DNA from: Microcoleaceae cyanobacterium UBA11344
GTDB lineage: Bacteria > Cyanobacteriota > Cyanobacteriia > Cyanobacteriales > Microcoleaceae
Direction of reading: 5' to 3'
Assembly: GCA_003483675.1 (NCBI GenBank)
Contig: DMYK01000228.1
Span: 1 to 7,228 of the forward strand
Length of the DNA: 7,228 bases
The translations under genes and the position numbers were made by a program. Below are positions 4,566 through 7,228 of the stretch, in pieces. Each line of letters starts with the position of its first letter. Position 1 is the stretch's first letter. The notes under the pieces are model-generated. The model saw only the letters and a program-made list of their open reading frames with translations. It did no database searches and was not told the DNA's origin.

Positions 4566-6697
4566 AAACAACTATTTCATTAGACAATCTTGCCACAGAT
4601 GTAGAAGGCGACCCTCTGACAATTAGCGTCCTCAATCCAGTAAACGGCACAGTAATTTTCAATCCCTTAACTAACAAAGCATCGTTTAAACCAGCAATCG
4701 GCTTCTCTGGAATTGCCAGCTTTGATTTCCTTGCCAGCGACGCTTTTGGGAGTTCTATTCCCGCGCGGGTGAGTATCAATGTCAGCGATGTTCCGCTGCT
4801 GAATCTAGATTTTGTGAAGCGAAATCCCCGACTCAATGCAGGAGAAAATACGGAATTAGTTGTGCTCGGAGATTTTGCCGACCAAAAAGGTGTAGTGCTC
4901 CCAGATTCTTATCTAACTTACACTTCAATAAATCCAGAAGTAGCACCAATAGACGCAGCCGGGAAAGTGACAGGTTTAGTCAACGGTACTTCAGTTTTGA
5001 GCGCAATTCGAAATAACTTGCAAGCAGTAACAGCAGTGCGAGTAGGAAAATTGCCAGCCCCCACCAACGATGCAGAATTCAATGGATCACTAGCCGAGAT
5101 TAACGGTTTGAATGTCTATCCCAAAGCAGTCACGATGACCGCCGGAATGGGACGCTCGCTTTTAGTAGAAATTGAAAATATCATCAAATCCCCCGATTTG
5201 AAATTCGGCTCAGTAGGAACTCGTTATTTCCCCGGAAACTCCAACTTATTACAAGTTAATTCAGACGGCATTATTACTGCAATAGAAGAAGGAGTTACTA
5301 ACGTCACCGTCATTCACGGAGCAGCCGAACAAGTCGTGCCAGTACGAGTCTCCCTTCCTGCCGCCGCCGGAACAATTTTAGGAGTAAATGGCGGTGCAGT
5401 TACTGGGAGTGACGGTTCAATTGTAGTGGTGCCGAGGAATGTTCTTGCCGAAAATACAGCTATTAGCTTGACATCTCTAACCAGCAATGCTCTATCCCTA
5501 CAACTTCCCGACGGTTTGCAGTTTGCCGGAGGCTTCAATTTAGACTTGGGCAACAACTCCTTGAAAATGCCCGCTCAATTAGCAATTCCAGCCCCCGTCG
5601 GCTTATCCCCCGGTACTGAAATTTTATTCATGCGAAAAGGTTCGCTGCCAGATGCTAACAATATTTATTCCCCAACTTGGCTGATTCAAGAATCCGGCTA
5701 CGTCGATGCTTCGGGCACTATCCGAACCAATTCTCCACCCTTTAGTGGCATTTTGGAAAGTGGCGAATACGCAATGTTTGCATGGTCAACTCTGGGGTTA
5801 GTAGGAGCTCCAACACTGCAAGGGTTGCTCAATATCGCAACTTTAGATGCTGCGACAAAAACTGCTGGGGCACTCAACCTCTCAACTAATTTCGGTCTCC
5901 AAAGCACATTTTTAGCAGCAAATGCAGGTTTAATCGGTATCGCCGCTACCACCGGAGCCCAATTCGCCGCGACAATCTTGCTCCTTGCTTATTTGGCTAA
6001 ATACCTGCAATCTGGATTGAAAGTTATAGCCATTCCACAAGTCGGTTTGCCTGTAGTCACTCCGGCGGGTGTCGAACTCTATCCAGAAGGGATTCCCAGC
6101 GTCACGGCGACTCTAAATATACCGACATTATTCCCAGCAGACCCCTTCGCACCTCCAGTGCTTCAATCCGCTGAATTTAAGTTGGAAAATGGCGAACCAA
6201 CAGTCGTGCTGACAGGTAGCAATTTCCTGAATAACTCCAATGATTTGGGCGGTGAATTTGAGGATTTAACTGTCAGCTTCCGCGTCGGTGACAAAACTTA
6301 TCCGGGCATTTTGATGCCGGATAAAAACACCGATTTGGGAGATAATCGCTACAGAATTGCCGTCAAAATTCCGATGACCGTACCCGTCGGCGAATCCAGT
6401 ATTGTAGTGTCGAGGCGGCAGAAAAAGCGCTTCGGACTGGATACTGGAGATTACGAGATTGTCGAACTAGAAAGTGAAGAAAATATTCGTCTCGCTCCTA
6501 CCTGCGTTGAATTGGCGCTGGTGACCGAACGCACGGGGGACAAAATCAACGTTATTAACCTCAAAGATGCTTTATCAACTGTTGAAACCCAGAACAGCGA
6601 TAAATTAGCAGTTGCTATTAACATTCCTGTGGGTAATCCCAATACATCAGACCGACCGGAGTCGATCGCGGCTACTAACAATGCTACCCGCACGTGA
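4514..6697 (+). CDS. Cadherin-like / BIG2 / ZU5-like / IPT-TIG fragment (second piece of the giant surface protein)
   Basis: The frame opens after a TGA at 4511-4513. The first possible start is GTG 4769, but conserved sequence begins earlier, at NPPVVSP (~4517). 4520-4790 encode a cadherin-like domain (LDNLATDVEGDPLTISVL ... GFSGIASFDFLASDAFG). Counted from 4769: BIG2-like Ig fold at ~14-93 (IDAAGKVTGLVNGTSVLSA), a second at ~112-195 (VNSDGIITAIEEGVTNVTV), a ZU5-like beta region ~200-340 (GSIVVVPRNVLAENTAISL), a hydrophobic stretch 376-413, an IPT/TIG domain ~461-570 (PTVVLTGSNFLNNS), and the first beta-propeller strands from ~578 (LALVTERTGDKINVINLKDA). These are adhesion- or surface-type modules. 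The frame ends at TGA 6695-6697, in the middle of a propeller blade. No signal peptide is expected for an internal piece. Confidence 0.8.
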   Translation, partial: HNPPVVSPTNARTYTELETTISLDNLATDVEGDPLTISVLNPVNGTVIFNPLTNKASFKPAIGFSGIASFDFLASDAFGSSIPARVSINVSDVPLLNLDFVKRNPRLNAGENTELVVLGDFADQKGVVLPDSYLTYTSINPEVAPIDAAGKVTGLVNGTSVLSAIRNNLQAVTAVRVGKLPAPTNDAEFNGSLAEINGLNVYPKAVTMTAGMGRSLLVEIENIIKSPDLKFGSVGTRYFPGNSNLLQVNSDGIITAIEEGVTNVTVIHGAAEQVVPVRVSLPAAAGTILGVNGGAVTGSDGSIVVVPRNVLAENTAISLTSLTSNALSLQLPDGLQFAGGFNLDLGNNSLKMPAQLAIPAPVGLSPGTEILFMRKGSLPDANNIYSPTWLIQESGYVDASGTIRTNSPPFSGILESGEYAMFAWSTLGLVGAPTLQGLLNIATLDAATKTAGALNLSTNFGLQSTFLAANAGLIGIAATTGAQFAATILLLAYLAKYLQSGLKVIAIPQVGLPVVTPAGVELYPEGIPSVTATLNIPTLFPADPFAPPVLQSAEFKLENGEPTVVLTGSNFLNNSNDLGGEFEDLTVSFRVGDKTYPGILMPDKNTDLGDNRYRIAVKIPMTVPVGESSIVVSRRQKKRFGLDTGDYEIVELESEENIRLAPTCVELALVTERTGDKINVINLKDALSTVETQNSDKLAVAINIPVGNPNTSDRPESIAATNNATRT

Positions 6698-6806
6698 CTC
6701 TGCGCGACACCGGTCGAATGTCTGTGGTGGATTTGATGGCGCTGCGAGAGATAGATACTACTCCCGAAACGGCGACTGTCGATGCGATTGGCTTGCCCTC
6801 TCTTGC
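6694..6806 (+). pseudogene. Beta-propeller blade remnant (third piece of the giant surface protein)
   Basis: Directly after the preceding frame ends, the next frame gives VTLRDTGRMSVVDLMALREI and then TTPETATVDAIGLPS, the typical YVTN-type pattern (beta strands ending in VVDLMAL, then the loop before the next blade). This completes the blade whose first strands (PESIAATNNATR) are in the frame before, with one missing base at about 6692. After IGLPS the frame reads LARLATRIDRTS, which no longer looks like a propeller. The open frame runs on to 6927 but the real sense stops near 6803. Confidence 0.6.
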
Positions 6807-7228
6807 CAGACTAGCGACCAGAATCGACCGAACATCTACGTTCTCGACATTAACCCGAATTCGGCAACTTATCATACCGTTGTCCAAACAATTGCGATCG
6901 ATTCTCCGTCGGGTTTGCAGCAGTTAACAATTAACAGCGATTCCCGCAAACTCTTTATAACTGCCTCCGATAGCAACATCCACGTTATCAACATCAACCC
7001 TCTTGACAAACCCACAAATTCGAGTTCTAATCCCCGCAAATGGCATCAGCAGATTGGCAAGATATTAACCCCAAACGGGGCAATGGGGATAACTACAACT
7101 TCTGACCCGTCGAAAATAACTTTTACCAGTGGTAACCCCACTACAGACGGCAGCGGTTTTGGCGTGTTGGAAATTACCAACAGCGACCCCCTGAGTTTTG
7201 TGGCGACGGCGCGCTACGCGAACTTGTC
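6807..7228 (+). pseudogene. Beta-propeller remnant continuing off the right edge (fourth piece)
   Basis: In this frame 6816 onward reads DQNRPNIYVLDINPNSATYH, then SPSGLQQLTINSDSRKLFIT and ASDSNIHVINI. These are repeated strand patterns of a YVTN/SMP-30-like beta-propeller, open to the right edge with no stop. The last visible part (GVLEITNSDPLSFVATARYAN) looks like another blade. No start codon with a ribosome binding site precedes it, so it is a continuation of the frames before. Such propellers in large cyanobacterial surface proteins are of unknown binding target. Confidence 0.65.

Larger units (their letters stand above)
3357..7228 (+). pseudogene. Frameshifted giant multidomain surface protein (whole locus, cut by right edge)
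   Basis: Coding sense continues along the plus strand through three frames. Frame A (3357-~4516) holds the linker and DUF4114. Frame B (~4520-~6690) holds the cadherin-like, BIG2-like, ZU5-like and IPT/TIG domains. Frame C (~6694-6803) and frame A again (~6807-7228) hold beta-propeller blades. At each switch the protein sense resumes in the next frame with little or no loss, and each switch equals a deletion of 1 (mod 3). No ATG or GTG with a ribosome binding site starts any of the pieces. I read this as one ancestral gene of well over 1,290 residues in decay. Assembly or sequencing errors could explain the two single-base shifts but less easily the third, where about half a blade seems missing. 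Confidence 0.7.

Noticed and set aside
4552..6887. Several 67-94-codon minus-strand frames opposite the Ig-like and propeller pieces
   Set aside because: Antisense shadows with no start signals and no recognisable domains.

Overview
The window looks like a filamentous cyanobacterium of the Oscillatoria/Microcoleus/Phormidium type. This is inferred from a psb32-like photosystem II gene, a full HIP1 octamer (GCGATCGC) with several near-copies (CGATCG), a TnpB of the kind common in these genomes, and a DUF4114/Ig-like/beta-propeller surface protein of cyanobacterial character. The genus cannot be fixed from this sequence alone.

Layout. (1) 1-490, minus strand: the first 163 codons of a TPM-domain lumenal protein, probably Psb32, running off the left edge. 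(2) 491-~824: non-coding DNA with a polypurine tract and a long-loop inverted repeat (AACCGGGTTTTTT / AAAAAACCCGGTT). (3) ~825-2153: an IS200/IS605-family element of the TnpB-only (IS1341-like) kind, with a hairpin near each end. Its tnpB carries an in-frame TAG next to the RuvC-II catalytic glutamate, and that glutamate itself reads as valine. No tnpA is present. (4) 2154-2380: non-coding DNA with a (GCA)5 run. (5) 2381-2644, plus strand: a short open frame with a good ribosome binding site and no recognised domain. It looks like the N-terminus of a larger protein. (6) 2704-3174, minus strand: an intact pentapeptide-repeat protein with cysteines every ten residues. (7) ~3357-7228, plus strand: a very large mosaic extracellular-type protein spread over all three plus frames. 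The order is a Thr/Ser/Glu/Lys-rich linker, DUF4114, a cadherin-like domain, two BIG2-like Ig folds, a ZU5-like beta region, a hydrophobic stretch, an IPT/TIG domain and a YVTN-type beta-propeller cut by the right edge. The domain series is continuous in meaning but the frame slips by -1 (mod 3) three times, near 4517, 6692 and 6804-6815.

Reading. This is an accessory region in decay. The mobile element has lost its nuclease in two ways, and the giant surface-protein gene is broken at several points. A pentapeptide gene on the opposite strand lies between an orphan N-terminal piece and the main body, and may have been inserted there. Only psb32 and the pentapeptide gene look intact in what is visible. 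I found no convincing new multi-gene system. The best leads are the double active-site lesion in tnpB, the split and frameshifted giant protein, and the Cys-ladder pentapeptide protein.
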